Source: Heterodera schachtii
Taxonomy: Eukaryota; Nematoda; Chromadorea; Rhabditida; Heteroderidae
Direction: 5' to 3'
NCBI GenBank assembly: GCA_023374025.1
Contig: SIJG01000001.1
Span: forward strand, 5,878,195 to 5,942,194
DNA: 64,000 nt
Below, piece by piece: positions 46,027 through 56,099 of this stretch. The number at the start of each line of letters is the position of its first letter. The first letter of the stretch is position 1. The translations under genes and the position numbers were made by a program. The notes under the pieces are model-generated. The model saw only the letters and a list, made by a program, of their open reading frames with translations. It made no database searches and was not told the DNA's origin.

Positions 46027-46140
46027 AATGAGAGGAGTTCATTCATTCATTTGGCACCTTTTACAGGCGGATCGAGATTTTTTGAAAAAGGAAATTAGAT
46101 ACTACAGGAGTAATTAAATTGAATAAAACTTTGGCGCTAG
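46027..46140 (+). repeat. Deleted copy of the kelch-like gene's last-exon region
   Basis: The stretch from GTTCATTCATTCATTTGGC through CCTTTTACAGGCGG and on to CAGGAGTAATTAAAT matches 300-500. However, the exon between the acceptor and the downstream ATCGGGAT-like sequence, about 110 bases, is missing. It is a fragment of a paralogue about 46 kb away. Confidence 0.65.
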
Positions 46141-46364
46141 TTAGAAAGAGCGGTAAATATTGATCATAGTCCCTAAACTCAAAAATGCTTAAAAACGGTA
46201 AGAATCGATGTAAAAATGTCCGAAATGGGTTGGAAAAATAGATTTAGGGGCGCGCTTGCCCTTTTTCAGGATGAAAAAGTGCCGGAATTGGAGTGCCAAA
46301 TTCAGCTGGTACTCAATTGACCGCACTATAAAAAGCATTCAAAAGACATTTTAAATAATTTTTC

Positions 46365-46510
46365 TAGGCTAATTTGTGGCGCTGATCACCAATATGACCT
46401 TTGTTTTTCAAAAATTCCGAACCCGAACCCTAATTCGAACAAAAATTTAAATTTATAAATTTAAAGAAAACATATTTTAGGGGGTTTCGAGGTTGCTGAA
46501 CACTGTTATA
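46365..46510. repeat. Degraded copy of the foldback family
   Basis: TTTTTCTAGGCTAATTTGTGGCGCTGATCACC at the left and GGGGGTTTCGAGGTTGCTGAACAC at the right resemble the ends of the 50499-50756 copy and the 4529-4860 element. It is strongly diverged. Confidence 0.5.
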
Positions 46511-46531
46511 GGCATAGACCTAAGCCAATCG

Positions 46532-46733
46532 TTAAAAAGTAGAGTCCGGCGGGATCGGGACTCCCGCGGGATTTTACGGGATTCCCGCTCCCGACTCCCG
46601 CTTTTTTCGGTGAACGGGATTTTTAACGGGAGCGGGATTTTTACGGGATTCCCGTTCGGGACTCCCGTCCCAGAAAATTTTGAACTCCCGATCCCGCTCC
46701 CGGAAATTTTTTTTACCGGACTCTATTAAAAAG
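46532..46733. mobile_element. hAT-like miniature element, GGGATTCCCG-rich (186 bp)
   Basis: The element is 46540-46725 with ends TAGAGTCCGG and CCGGACTCTA, flanked by exact 8 bp copies of TTAAAAAG (46532-46539 and 46726-46733). The interior consists almost wholly of CGGGATTCCCG and ACGGGAT variants. It has no coding capacity. Confidence 0.92.
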
Positions 46734-46770
46734 TCAGTAAAAGAACGTCAAATTTAAAAGATTGAATCTA

Positions 46771-46998
46771 GCTTATTGCGCTAAAAAACCGCCGCACACT
46801 CGACTACGGCGGCCAGTAGGTGGGGCGAGACTACGGGCTGCGGAAGAAGTCCGCGCGTGATCCGCAGGCGGTTGACTGATTGGCGGGGGCCCTTCGGGCC
46901 CCCGCAGTCAACCGCCTGTGGCGTTCGTCAGACTTTTTCCTCCGCCCTCCGTCTCGCCCCACTACTTGCTCCGTCTTCGCATGCTCCCTTTTGCGAAA
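46771..46998. mobile_element. GC-rich hairpin repeat, copy 2
   Basis: Nearly identical to 43660-43880, differing at a handful of bases, but here it is free-standing rather than nested. The flanks are unrelated to those of copy 1, which marks the mobile unit as GCTTATTGCGCT to CCCTTTTGCGAA. Confidence 0.88.
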
Positions 46999-47297
46999 TT
47001 TTGCTTTTAAATTGTGATTTCCCGTTTATTATTTTCGGTACTGAAGTGTCCATTTTCACTTGGGCTCAGTTGTCCCGTGCTCAGATGTATCCGATTCGGC
47101 TTCATTCCCTGGATTTTGAATTTTATCAAAAAACCAAAGGGGGGTCTTTTGTTTCGCAAAATTTTTTGGAATAAAAATTCATGTTAGATTTGGATGAGCA
47201 AAGAAAAAAGTTGTAGAAAGTTATAGTGGAAAAATATGCTGGGGCCCAACCGTGCCGGCCCAACTGAGGTAAACCGGCAATTTTTGTCAAATTGATG

Positions 47298-48115
47298 ATA
47301 TGTGCCAGGGATGGCACGGAATTCCGATTTCCGACTTCCGATTTCCGATTTCCGACATTTTTGGGGTCGGAATTCCGATTTCCGATTTCCGAAAAAATTT
47401 TGGACGTCGGAAATCCGATTTCCGATTTCCGAAATTTTTGATAAAAAGTCGGAAATTTTCGGAAATTTTTTTTGAATTTTTTTTCAAAAAATTAACAATT
47501 TTTTAGAATTTTGGTTAATAAATTGCATTGAAATTTTCAAAAATTTCCCGGCGGCGCCTATCGGCACCGCCGCACCCTAAAAATCATATTTTTCTTGAGA
47601 AATTGTTGCCTCAAAATCGCTAAATTTAGTCATTTTTGGACAAGATTTGTTAACAATTTGATTAAAAATTATAAAAAATTTTCACCGGCGGCGCCTATCG
47701 GCACCGCCGGACCTCGCCCGCCGTGTTTTCAAAAATTTTGAAAAAGCGCGCCGCAAAAAAAAAGGTAAAATTTTTGATGAAAATCATTGAATAATTTTTT
47801 AAGGCAAATATTTATTTAAATAGATCAAAAAAATCTTGAACCAGCTTTTACTTGGTTAAGAATTAAAAATTTAGCCTATTATAATATTTAAAAATTTTTT
47901 TATTATATTTATATTTTTTGAAAATTTCCGATTTCCGACTTCCGAATTCCGATTTCCGACGTTTTTGGGGTCGGAATTCCGATTTCCGACTTCCGAAAAA
48001 TTTTTGGACCTCGGAAATCCGATTTCCGATTTCCGAAAAATTTTGGACCCCCGGAATTCCGAGTTCCGATTTCCGAAAATTTTTGGGGCCTCGGAATGCC
48101 ATCCCTGATATGTGC
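47298..48115. mobile_element. hAT-like element, TTTCCGA-rich, with hairpin core
   Basis: The element is 47306-48107, ends CAGGGATGGCA and its complement, flanked by exact 8 bp copies of ATATGTGC (47298-47305 and 48108-48115). Both shoulders are made of TTCCGATTTCCGA variants in inverted arrangement. The centre carries two copies of the hairpin motif (47548-47574 and 47685-47710) and a GCGCGCCGCAAAAAA tract at 47749. That core is shared with the element at 52762-53591. Confidence 0.93.
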
Positions 48116-48291
48116 GTTGATTAAATAAAAATTAGAATTCCTCTCTCCGTTCCACAGTTTTGTCCCCTCAGCCGGAGAAGACCGGAAATTAACACCTGTC
48201 AGTACAAACTCAGAAAGAAATTGTCAGAAATGCCCGTCAGTCGGAAAGCACACAATATTAGGTGTCGGTCTTCAGCCGGACGGAATATCCG

Positions 48292-48483
48292 ATGAAGATG
48301 GGCGACCATTCCTGTGCTCGAGAATTCAAGGAGGACAAAGGCAAAGGGAAGAAGCATTCGGCGAAGACTCCCGCGGTGCCGGGTCGTTCGAACCATGGGA
48401 ATGCCCTGGGGCAATCGACCGCCACTTTGGCATTTGCCATTCTCATGGCGATGGTTTTCACCATTTTCCTCCTGACCCGATGA
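48292..48483 (+). CDS. Small tail-anchored membrane protein
   Basis: I start at the ATG at 48292 (MKMGDHSC), since nothing upstream in frame but a GTG is available after a TAG at 48259. The product is 63 aa: a charged, Lys-rich N-terminal half and a single C-terminal membrane segment (TLAFAILMAMVFTIFLL) ending right at the stop. That layout suggests a tail-anchored protein of the ER or another membrane. AATAAA at 48594 or 48759 may end the transcript. Acceptor-like CCACAG near 48160 and TATTAG near 48258 may place it as a last exon. The family is not recognised. Confidence 0.5.
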   Translation: MKMGDHSCAREFKEDKGKGKKHSAKTPAVPGRSNHGNALGQSTATLAFAILMAMVFTIFLLTR

Positions 48484-49077
48484 AGCTAAGTGCCCTTTTC
48501 AAGTGTCGTCATTCCGTCACTGTACATTTCAACGACAAAAGTCGAAACCCCCCCCCCCCCAAAAAAACGGAGATTCGACAGCGCAATTTAAAAATAAAAT
48601 TGCGGAATGAATAGTCCTCCTCATCCCATGGAATTTTCGCCCGTCCCCTTTTCCTAGTCATTCCCTTCCCCAAAAATTGAATTGTTCCCCCTTTTAGGCT
48701 CATTTTGTTATATTTTTGTACATACATTTTACTGTTGGTTTTATGGATATTCATTCACTAAATAAATGCGGGATAACAACAATATTCTGCTAACAATAAG
48801 TTTATTTCTGTCTTTCTTTCTGTCATTCCTCCACGATTGTGTCTCCTTTTCCATTATTTGCATGCCGCGAGTGCTTCGTCGCGCTCGGCCAACAATTCCT
48901 GCAGGGGAAAAGGGCAATTTGAGAGGAAAAAGAACGGCGCCTATCGGCACGCAGAGTCCCCATTTTACTTATTTTTGGAAATTTGACTCCAAAATGACAA
49001 AAAATGCTACTTTCCCCATGCTGAAAATTTTGAAATACTTAAATTGAAACAAAGAGAATAACATTTTTATTAACAAC

Positions 49078-49944
49078 AAAAAAATGCGCGTAATAATTAA
49101 TGTCAACAATTTCGGCCACTCAATCAAATGACGTTCAGGATGGTATGCAAATTAAACATTTAAATAATAATTATTTAGTTCTAAGATTAACAAAAAAGGT
49201 AATTTGTCAAGTTTTTGCATTTGACTCGCGTTTTATGTTCCTCCTAATAATTCTGAAATATCGTACCGAATAGCTAAAAAGAAGGTACTAAATTGGGGAC
49301 TGAGAATATAATTAAGGATTCAAAACAGTAACTGTTACACTTCAAAATTATTTTCTAATTTTAATTAAATTTTTTTTAATTTATAATATTTGTTTCTCCT
49401 AAGGAATTTCTGTTCAAATAAATACATTACCAGTTATGGTTTTGTACATTGCTGACACAAAATTAATGAATGGCATTGGATTGTTATCACTGCTTGCGGC
49501 TACAAGCGCATCATAATATTGGGTCTCTTGGGCGGGCACGGCGGGCAAATAAGTGATGGTGTTCAGGCCGCGTCGGATCAACAAAAGATTGGCGAACAAA
49601 CGGCTGACTCGACCATTTGCGTCCCGATGGGGATGGATGATGAGCTTCAATTTCCAATTTAACTAATTAAACACAGGAACCCAAAAACATACAAAACGGT
49701 GCTGGAAAATGGCGACCAGCTCCATAATTCCGGCGCCGTTCCCCTCCCTGATCCGCGCCTCCTCTTCGTTCACCCATCCCAAGAGTCACTAGGGCCTCCT
49801 CCTCTTCGTTCACCCATCCCAAGAGTCCCTCAATCCTGGCCGGCACGTCATCATGAAGTCGCCGACCTGCACATTCACCCGGCGGAATTTGCCGGCCCAG
49901 CGATGGTGAGCAGCCAAGGCAAGGCGGTGAAGTCGGAAGATGTG
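49078..49944 (-). pseudogene. Fic-domain gene copy 1, degraded
   Basis: Exon A is 49693-49944, exon B 49431-49644, and a former exon C lies about 49098-49144. Exon B holds the Fic core HPHRDANGRVSR, with the catalytic His, as in AMPylating Fic/DOC proteins (usual form HPFxxGNGR). Compared with copy 2, exon A has lost 16 bases (frame break after GDFMM) and carries a tandem duplication near 49770-49830 (CCTCTTCGTTCACCC twice). The acceptor before exon C reads AT instead of AG at 49145-49146. Exon B keeps its frame (end AMYKTITG). It lies in a segment of about 0.9 kb duplicated at 55.1-56.1 kb. Confidence 0.65.
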
Positions 49945-50055
49945 CTGCAAAAGTATTTGAACCCAATACTTGCTTGTTCACAAATTTGCCAAGTTTTTTA
50001 CCAAAATAAAATCAAATTGGGCCAAAACTATAATTTGGACCCCCCTACAAAATGA

Positions 50056-50498
50056 TTTTTGAAAAATACAATTCAGCAAGCCAATTTTATAAGAAAGGAT
50101 GCCAAAGTAATGGCCATATAATTAGTGCTTTTCTCTTTTACGCAACCGCAGCATTTTTTTTTGCGCCAGAATGCAACCCCTGCTGCCGGTTAAACACCCT
50201 TTCTCGCTTGAAAGCTATAAAAAAATGCAGAATTTTTGTATACCTATTTTATTTATCGCTTTTTTAGCATCGTTACGATATATCACAAAAAGACACGAAA
50301 GCTGATTGCAGATTCATGACAACGTATTTACCTAGGTGTTTACTATCACCACAGGAATATGTAACTAAAAAATTCCTTCGTTTAATCACAATTTGAAAAT
50401 TTGTTGAGCCTTTCTTAAATTAAAAAAGTGATTTTGTTCGATCATTTTATGGGTTCTTATCCCTTTTGTCAACCCCTAAATTTTTTAAAATAATTTTC
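50056..50498. other. No gene recognised
   Basis: A 71-codon plus-strand frame (50052-50267) has no recognisable feature. The remainder is AT-rich. Confidence 0.3.
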
Positions 50499-50756
50499 TA
50501 GGGTAATTTTATGCGTTGATTCCCTGGGGGTTTTCGAGGTCGCTGATCACGATTCTGACATCCATTCATATTAATTCCTAACCCGAATTCGAAGAAAAAG
50601 TCGAAAATTCAAATTTTTTATTCTGTACAGATTTTAACAAAAGTAAATTTTTAAAAATTTGAATTTAGACTTTTTGTTCGAGTCCGGGGTTCGGAATCGG
50701 CCAAAACTACTGTTAGATTCGTGTTCAGCGCATAAAATTAGTCTAGAAAAAAATTT
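50499..50756. mobile_element. Foldback family, second copy
   Basis: Outer arms TTTTCTAGGGTAATTTTATGCG and the complement of GCGCATAAAATTAGTCTAGA pair. The inner part repeats GGTCGCTGATCACGATTC and GTCCGGGGTTCGGAATCGG from the element at 4529-4860. Confidence 0.65.
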
Positions 50757-50848
50757 TTTTTTAAATTTCAGGGGGGGGGTATGACATGAGCCACAAATGC
50801 CCGAGGCGCAAATTTGGGGTAATTTTTTTTGGTACACCCTAATAAACA

Positions 50849-51017
50849 TACTTCGATGGTCAGCGTGGGAGCGTGAAGGAAGCTGTTCGGCTCGACTTCA
50901 AGCAGACGAAGAAGCAAATCATCTCATCGAATGTGCTGCCCGTTTCCCAATTCGCCGCATCAAATCAGCCACCATTGCCGCCACACCGAGCTGTTGGGGA
51001 ATGGACATCGTTTTCTT
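50849..51017 (-). pseudogene. Degraded paralogue of the two-exon gene at 57259
   Basis: Read on minus it begins ATGTCCATTCCCCAACAG and follows the first exon at 57259-57408 through the LLEV-EPNSFLHAPTLT region. One base is lost where the intact copy reads CGGCAGAATTGG, so the frame fails. Orientation is opposite to the intact copy. Confidence 0.6.
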
Positions 51018-51030
51018 GAGTGCAAATTGA

Positions 51031-52458
51031 AGAAGTTCTATTCAAAAAAGAGTAAATTTACGATTTAATAGCAAAAAATTATGGAAAATTTGAAGGAAAA
51101 AAAATAGATCAGTAATTCAAAATTTTTAGGCAAACACAAAATTTTCTGAGTGTTATATGTGGTAGGAAATGTACGAAAACAGGCACTCCTCTGACTTAAT
51201 TGGATGAATTTTTAAAATGGTAAAAGCCTGAATGTATAAACTCGAAAGTTTTGATATAAAAAGCCAAAAAAAAAACTGAGGAAGAAAGAAGTCGAACCAA
51301 CATTGTCTGCGCTTTTTGTAACTTATTTACCGTATTATCTCTAATTATCCCCCAACGGATTATTGTTCAACCTCCTCAGAAAGGGGGCGAGGGTTATTAG
51401 ATACGGGGGGATAAATGGAAACGGGAGAATAATTTTTCGACTGATTTATTAGTGAAAAATTTTTTGAAAATTTTTCGAACATGTCGCCAAAAAATGTCAT
51501 CGAGTAAAAGCATTTTTGCTAAAAAATTTCTGAATTTTGCGTGAAAAATTTGAAAAATTCCAAAAATGTTTACAAAACATTGACAACCCCCCCCCCAAAT
51601 ATTCAAATACGAATATGAACCTTTTTAGAAAATTTGGAATTTGTTTTTAAATTTTGAAAATTTTTCATTTTTTGATCCCGGGAAGTTTACGCTAATTTTG
51701 TGAAATTAATAACTTGTTTAGTGGAAAAGAAAAACCAGGAGAATTTATTTGTTTTATTTGATTTTTCTTAATTAAAGAAGAAAAAAAAATCAAAAAGAGT
51801 GGCATTATCGGTAGAGACCGCAAAAAAAGGCACCAAAAATTGCGAAAAAGGCACTATAATAGGCACCAAAAAATTGAAACAAGGCATAAAAGGCACGAAA
51901 ATCCCGAAAAAGGCATGAAAAAAGGCATTTAAAATAATTTTCTAAGGATTTTAGTGCTCAAAACACGTAAAGCTTAACCAAGTAACTTAATTTTGGTCAT
52001 TTTTAAAGATGTTTTATAATGTTTTTGGAAAGAACAAATTTGAAAACCAAAAATTTTTTAAAGAAAAAAAGATGAAACTTTGGCGCTCATTTTTTGATAA
52101 AATTTTTAATTCTTAGGGGTCTATTTTCTGAAAATTTTCCAATTCTTAGGGGTTAATTTTTCCAAGTCATTTCTTAAGGGTGAATTTTTCCGATTTTATT
52201 GTATTTTTATGGACTTTTTCAAAAAAAAAACGCCAAAAAAGCACCAAAATCGGAAAAAAAACGCCAAAAAGGCACCAAAACGGCAAAATGCCAAAAAAAG
52301 GCATTTAAAGCACGAAAATCCCGAAAAAGGCAAAAAAAGGCATAATAAAAGTCAACGTAGAAGCCTCAAACCAAGTCCCATTTTGACTTTTTAAATTTCA
52401 AACTTAGAAATCTTAAGAAAAACTTTTTTAAAAAATTTGAATTTTTTTTTTCTCATAG
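51031..52458. repeat. Low-complexity stretch, GGCACCAAAA-type repeats at about 51810-52350
   Basis: Irregular units of AAAAAGGCACCAAAA and AAAAAGGCAT surround a central unique segment. The layout is like the interiors of the hAT-like elements nearby, but I could not find matching ends or a target duplication. No gene is recognised; the catalytic-Cys exon expected for the Josephin gene was looked for here and not found with confidence. Confidence 0.5.
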
Positions 52459-54699
52459 ACTCGACGGCAGCAAATGGTTCAATACCCACCGTTCATGGCT
52501 TGGACTTGGCAATTATGACGCAAACATTTTGCTTTGCGCGTTACAAACACGTGGACTGGTGGGACGATGGTTCGACAAACGAATGTAAATTCTACTAAAA
52601 AATTTTTGTAATTCCTAATAAAAATTACGAGGCTTACAATTTTTGCACCACAATTTTCCACTAAATTTGCACAATATTTTAAAAATTAAATTATTCAAAA
52701 CAAGACTGTTCTCTGACTACACATAAAGTAATGGAATAACAACACTATCATGGGAGTAGATCAGGGTTACCCTTTGTACTTATTTGTAAGTATTGTACTT
52801 ATTTGGAGGGTCCAAAACTTATAAATTTAAAATGTACTTATTTGTAAGTATTGTACTTATTTGAGCTAAATGTACTTATTTTGTACTTATTTTTTGGATT
52901 CAGAGAGAAATTTAGATTTTTAAATGATAATTTTTGAAAGAATGAAGCGAATTAATACGAAAAATCTTAACAAGATTCAATTAAATATTCAAATTTTTCT
53001 CTCGGCAGTTTCTTATTCTCTTTAAAAAAATTGGCTCAAAATCGTAATTTTGCCTTAATTTCATTTAAAAGAGGAAATTTCTGAAAAATTTGGCTAATTC
53101 CTAACAAAATTGATTAAAAATTCTTAAAATTTTCCCTCAGCGGCGCCTATCGGCACCGCCGGCCCCCAAAAAATCCTATTTTTTCTCTTAAAAATTAGCC
53201 CAAGATCGCAAATTTTGTTCATTTTTGGACAGAACTTGTTAACAAATTGCATTAAATTTTCAAAAAATTTCCCCGGCGGCGCCTATCGGCACCGCCGGAC
53301 GCTCTTCCCTCACCCATACCCAAAAAATTTTTCGGAAAAATGCGCCGAAAAAAATTGTTAAAATCTTAAAATTGATTTTAGGAAATGTATAAATTTCTCA
53401 TTTCTAAGCCGGAATTGCTCAGAAAAATAGTTGGCGGAGAGAACTATGTTGCTAATTTTTGATTTTGTTGAATAAAAATGCGATTTAAAGTTGTGGAAAC
53501 ATGTTTTAAAAAATGTACTTATTTTTCACCCCTAAAACTTATTTTTGACCAGCGATGTACTTATTTCGGGAAATTTTCAAGGGTAACCCTGGAGTAGATC
53601 GTTTTTTAAAAGAATTTCTTCTAAAAAAAAATTTTTTTAAATTTTTTTTACGCTATGACCAATTTCACATCACACCAAGTTTAAATTTTTTTTTTTCGGC
53701 GATGATTTTTTCTTTTCAAAAATGACAAAAATTTGTTTACGCAAAACCGGTACAAGTTCCTGTCTTCGCCCCGGCACTGAAAAAATTTGAAATTTTTTTT
53801 TATGGATATGAGCATGCTCTTTTCTGTTTACTCCGATGGCGAAAAACTAAATAATTTTTTATGGCATTTTTGGACCGTTTTTCCTCCCCTTTTTTCATTA
53901 AATCATTTTTGTTGCCCCGTTAAGGCCAGCTTCTCGGATCAGGAAGGAAGTGATTGTCGTCTATATCTTCAACATCCCATCCACCGGGTTCATGCCATTT
54001 CTTAACGGACGCCATTGGGTGGGGTTTTGAGACGGGGGGCGAACCAATTTTCATTTTCGAGGGGTATTCCAACACGGAATTCATGACCCTTTTTTGATTG
54101 AAAATTTTACGTTACAATACATGCCCTGCGTGGGTGCACTATTTTCCCGCGTGAAGAATTTTTTTTTTTTTGAAATTTACCAGGCTTATTTTCACGGGAA
54201 ACTAGGGCCACAAATTTTCATGAGTCAAATCGAGTTACAATTTCAACGAATTAACAGTTTTTTAATAATATTTTATTCATTGCGAACAAATTTAAACGAA
54301 AAAAATTTTTTTTTTTTTCCAAAAGCTTCCCAAAATTTTTTCTCGTTTTTTTAAAATAATTTTCAAAAAACATACAACAGGGAAAATTTTGCGAAAAAAA
54401 GGAAAAATTCGCGAAAAAGTAGGAAAATTTGATCTGACTTCCATGTGAAATTGACTCTCCCGCCTTTCATTTTTACATTTGTTCAGTTCACCATCAAACA
54501 ATTTGGGCCCAATTATTACAATTTGGACTCCAAATTGGCCGCCCCAACACTGATCAGCTCAGCCAATGGCATTGTCCACTACATCAACACACTTTTGGCA
54601 CAAGGCAACGAACTGTTGCTGGTTGTCCGCCCCGAAAATGAGGCCAATTGTTTGCTGGCCGATGGCCAAGATGAACACGGAATTGCAGGAGGAGAATGA
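52459..54699 (+). CDS. Josephin-domain deubiquitinase (5' exon not found)
   Basis: Exons 52459-52584, 53925-54018 and 54487-54699 join in phase at both GT-AG introns. The first reads SKWFNTHRSWLGLGNYDANI and ends FDKRM. The second reads VVYIFNIPS and ends NGRHW, with the catalytic His. The third opens FTIKQFGPNYYNLDSKL, holding the third catalytic-site region, and runs to TGA. This follows Josephin-1/2 type cysteine proteases that cleave ubiquitin chains. The exon with the catalytic Cys should lie upstream and was not identified, so the gene is 5' incomplete here. An 830 bp hAT-like element sits in the first intron. No lesion is seen in the three exons. Confidence 0.8.
52754..53599. mobile_element. 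hAT-like element, TACTTATTTG-rich, with hairpin core
   Basis: The element is 52762-53591, ends CAGGGTTACCCTT and its complement AAGGGTAACCCTG, flanked by exact 8 bp copies of GAGTAGAT (52754-52761 and 53592-53599). The shoulders are TGTACTTATTTGTAAG variants. The centre has two hairpin motifs (53140-53163 and 53273-53299) in the same order and spacing context as the element at 47306, then a TGCGCCGAAAAAAA tract. It lies in a Josephin gene intron. Confidence 0.93.
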
Positions 54700-55176
54700 T
54701 TAAATGATAAATGCATGCCTCAACAAATGTTTCTTACATATTTATATTCCTTTCCACGTTTTAAATCACATATAATTATATTATTTTCCAAATTTAAATA
54801 TTTGTTGTTGTTTTTGGTTCTATTGCAGTGTACATGACTATATTTGTGATAGCCAAAAGTTTCGTCGATTAGCCTATAAAATGCAAAAAAAAATTTTTTG
54901 TTTGTTTGTTTACAGAAAAATTATGATCAAAATTGTTGCCAGATTATTTTCTGCTGGTCGTGGAAACTGCAATAGAACCTCATTTTGCGAAAAAGAATTT
55001 TGGTTTGGATTTTTTTTTTGGGGTGGGGACTTGCTCAACCAAATTTCGCACCCTCCATTCCCCCTCACAACCTCCCCGGTCCCATTTCTTCGCAAAATCA
55101 ATAAACATCTGCGACTACTTAAATTGAAATAAGGAAAATAACATTTTTATCAACAAAAAAATATGCGCGTAGTAAT

Positions 55177-56075
55177 TCATGTCAACAATTTCGGCCCCTC
55201 AATCAAATGTGCTTCGGGGTGGTCTGCAAATTAAAAACATTTAAATAATTTGATTATCAGATTAACAAAAATAGAAAAATTTAAGAATTTTTAGGCAATA
55301 GAAATGCAAAAACAGCAAACGGTTTTAGACTTGAAGAGAAAATCAAAAACCTTTTATTTGGAATTTTTCACGTTTTTGCACGGACTCGTTTTTTATGTTC
55401 CTTCTAATAATCTAGAAGAATAGCGTACCGAAAAGCAAAAAAAAGTTCGAAATTGGACGGAATAATTAAGGATCCAAAACTGTAACTGTTACAATTCAAA
55501 ATTATTTTCAAATTTTAATTTAAAATTTTTTTTAATATTTCTTTTTCAAATGAATTTCTGTTCAAAAACAATACATTTACCAGTTGTGATTTTGTATCAT
55601 TGCTGATACAAAATTAATGAACGGCATTGGGTTATTATGAGTGCTTGCGGCCACGAGCGCATCATAATATTGGGACTCTTGGGCGGGCACGGCGGGCAAA
55701 TAGCTGATGGTGTTGAGGCCGCGTCGCATCAACAAAAGATTTGCGAACAGACGGCTGACGCGGCCATTTGCGTCCCGATGCGGATGGATGATGAGCTTCA
55801 ATTTCCAATTTAACCCAATTAAAAACAGGAACCCAAAAACATACAAAACGGTGCTGGAAAATGGCGACCAGCTCCATAATGCCAGCGCCGTTCCCCTCCC
55901 TGATAAGGGCCTCCTCCTCTTCGTTCACCCATCCCAAGAGTCCCTCAATCCTGGCCGGCACGTCACGCCATTCGACCGGGATCATGAAGTCGCCGACTTG
56001 CACATTGACCCGGCGAAATTTACCGGCCCAGCGGTGGTGAGCACCCAGGGCAAGGCGGTGAAGTCGGAAAATGTG
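55177..56075 (-). CDS. Fic-domain gene copy 2 (partial, one frame lesion)
   Basis: Exon A is 55845-56075 (FRLHRLAL, then GDFMIPVEW, ending FQHRF), exon B 55581-55795 (LIIHPHRDANGRVSR and onward) and exon C 55177-55223 (HPEAHLIEGPKLLT, stop). Donors GTATGT and GTAAAT and acceptors CTTAG, GAAG and TTGCAG are present. HPHRDANGR is the Fic active-site loop with the catalytic His; family members mostly transfer AMP to proteins. Exon B is one base longer than in copy 1, near 55591-55600 (GATAC against GTAC), which breaks the phase into exon C. An upstream start exon was not found. Whether the gene came from bacteria or from the animal FICD line cannot be told here. Confidence 0.65.
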
Positions 56076-56099
56076 CTAAGTATTCGGGCAAAATTTTTT

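Noticed and set aside
51281..51322. Possible catalytic-Cys exon of the Josephin gene
   Set aside because: A frame reading VEPTLSALF has the right shape but lacks the Cys and His, and the splice sites are weak.
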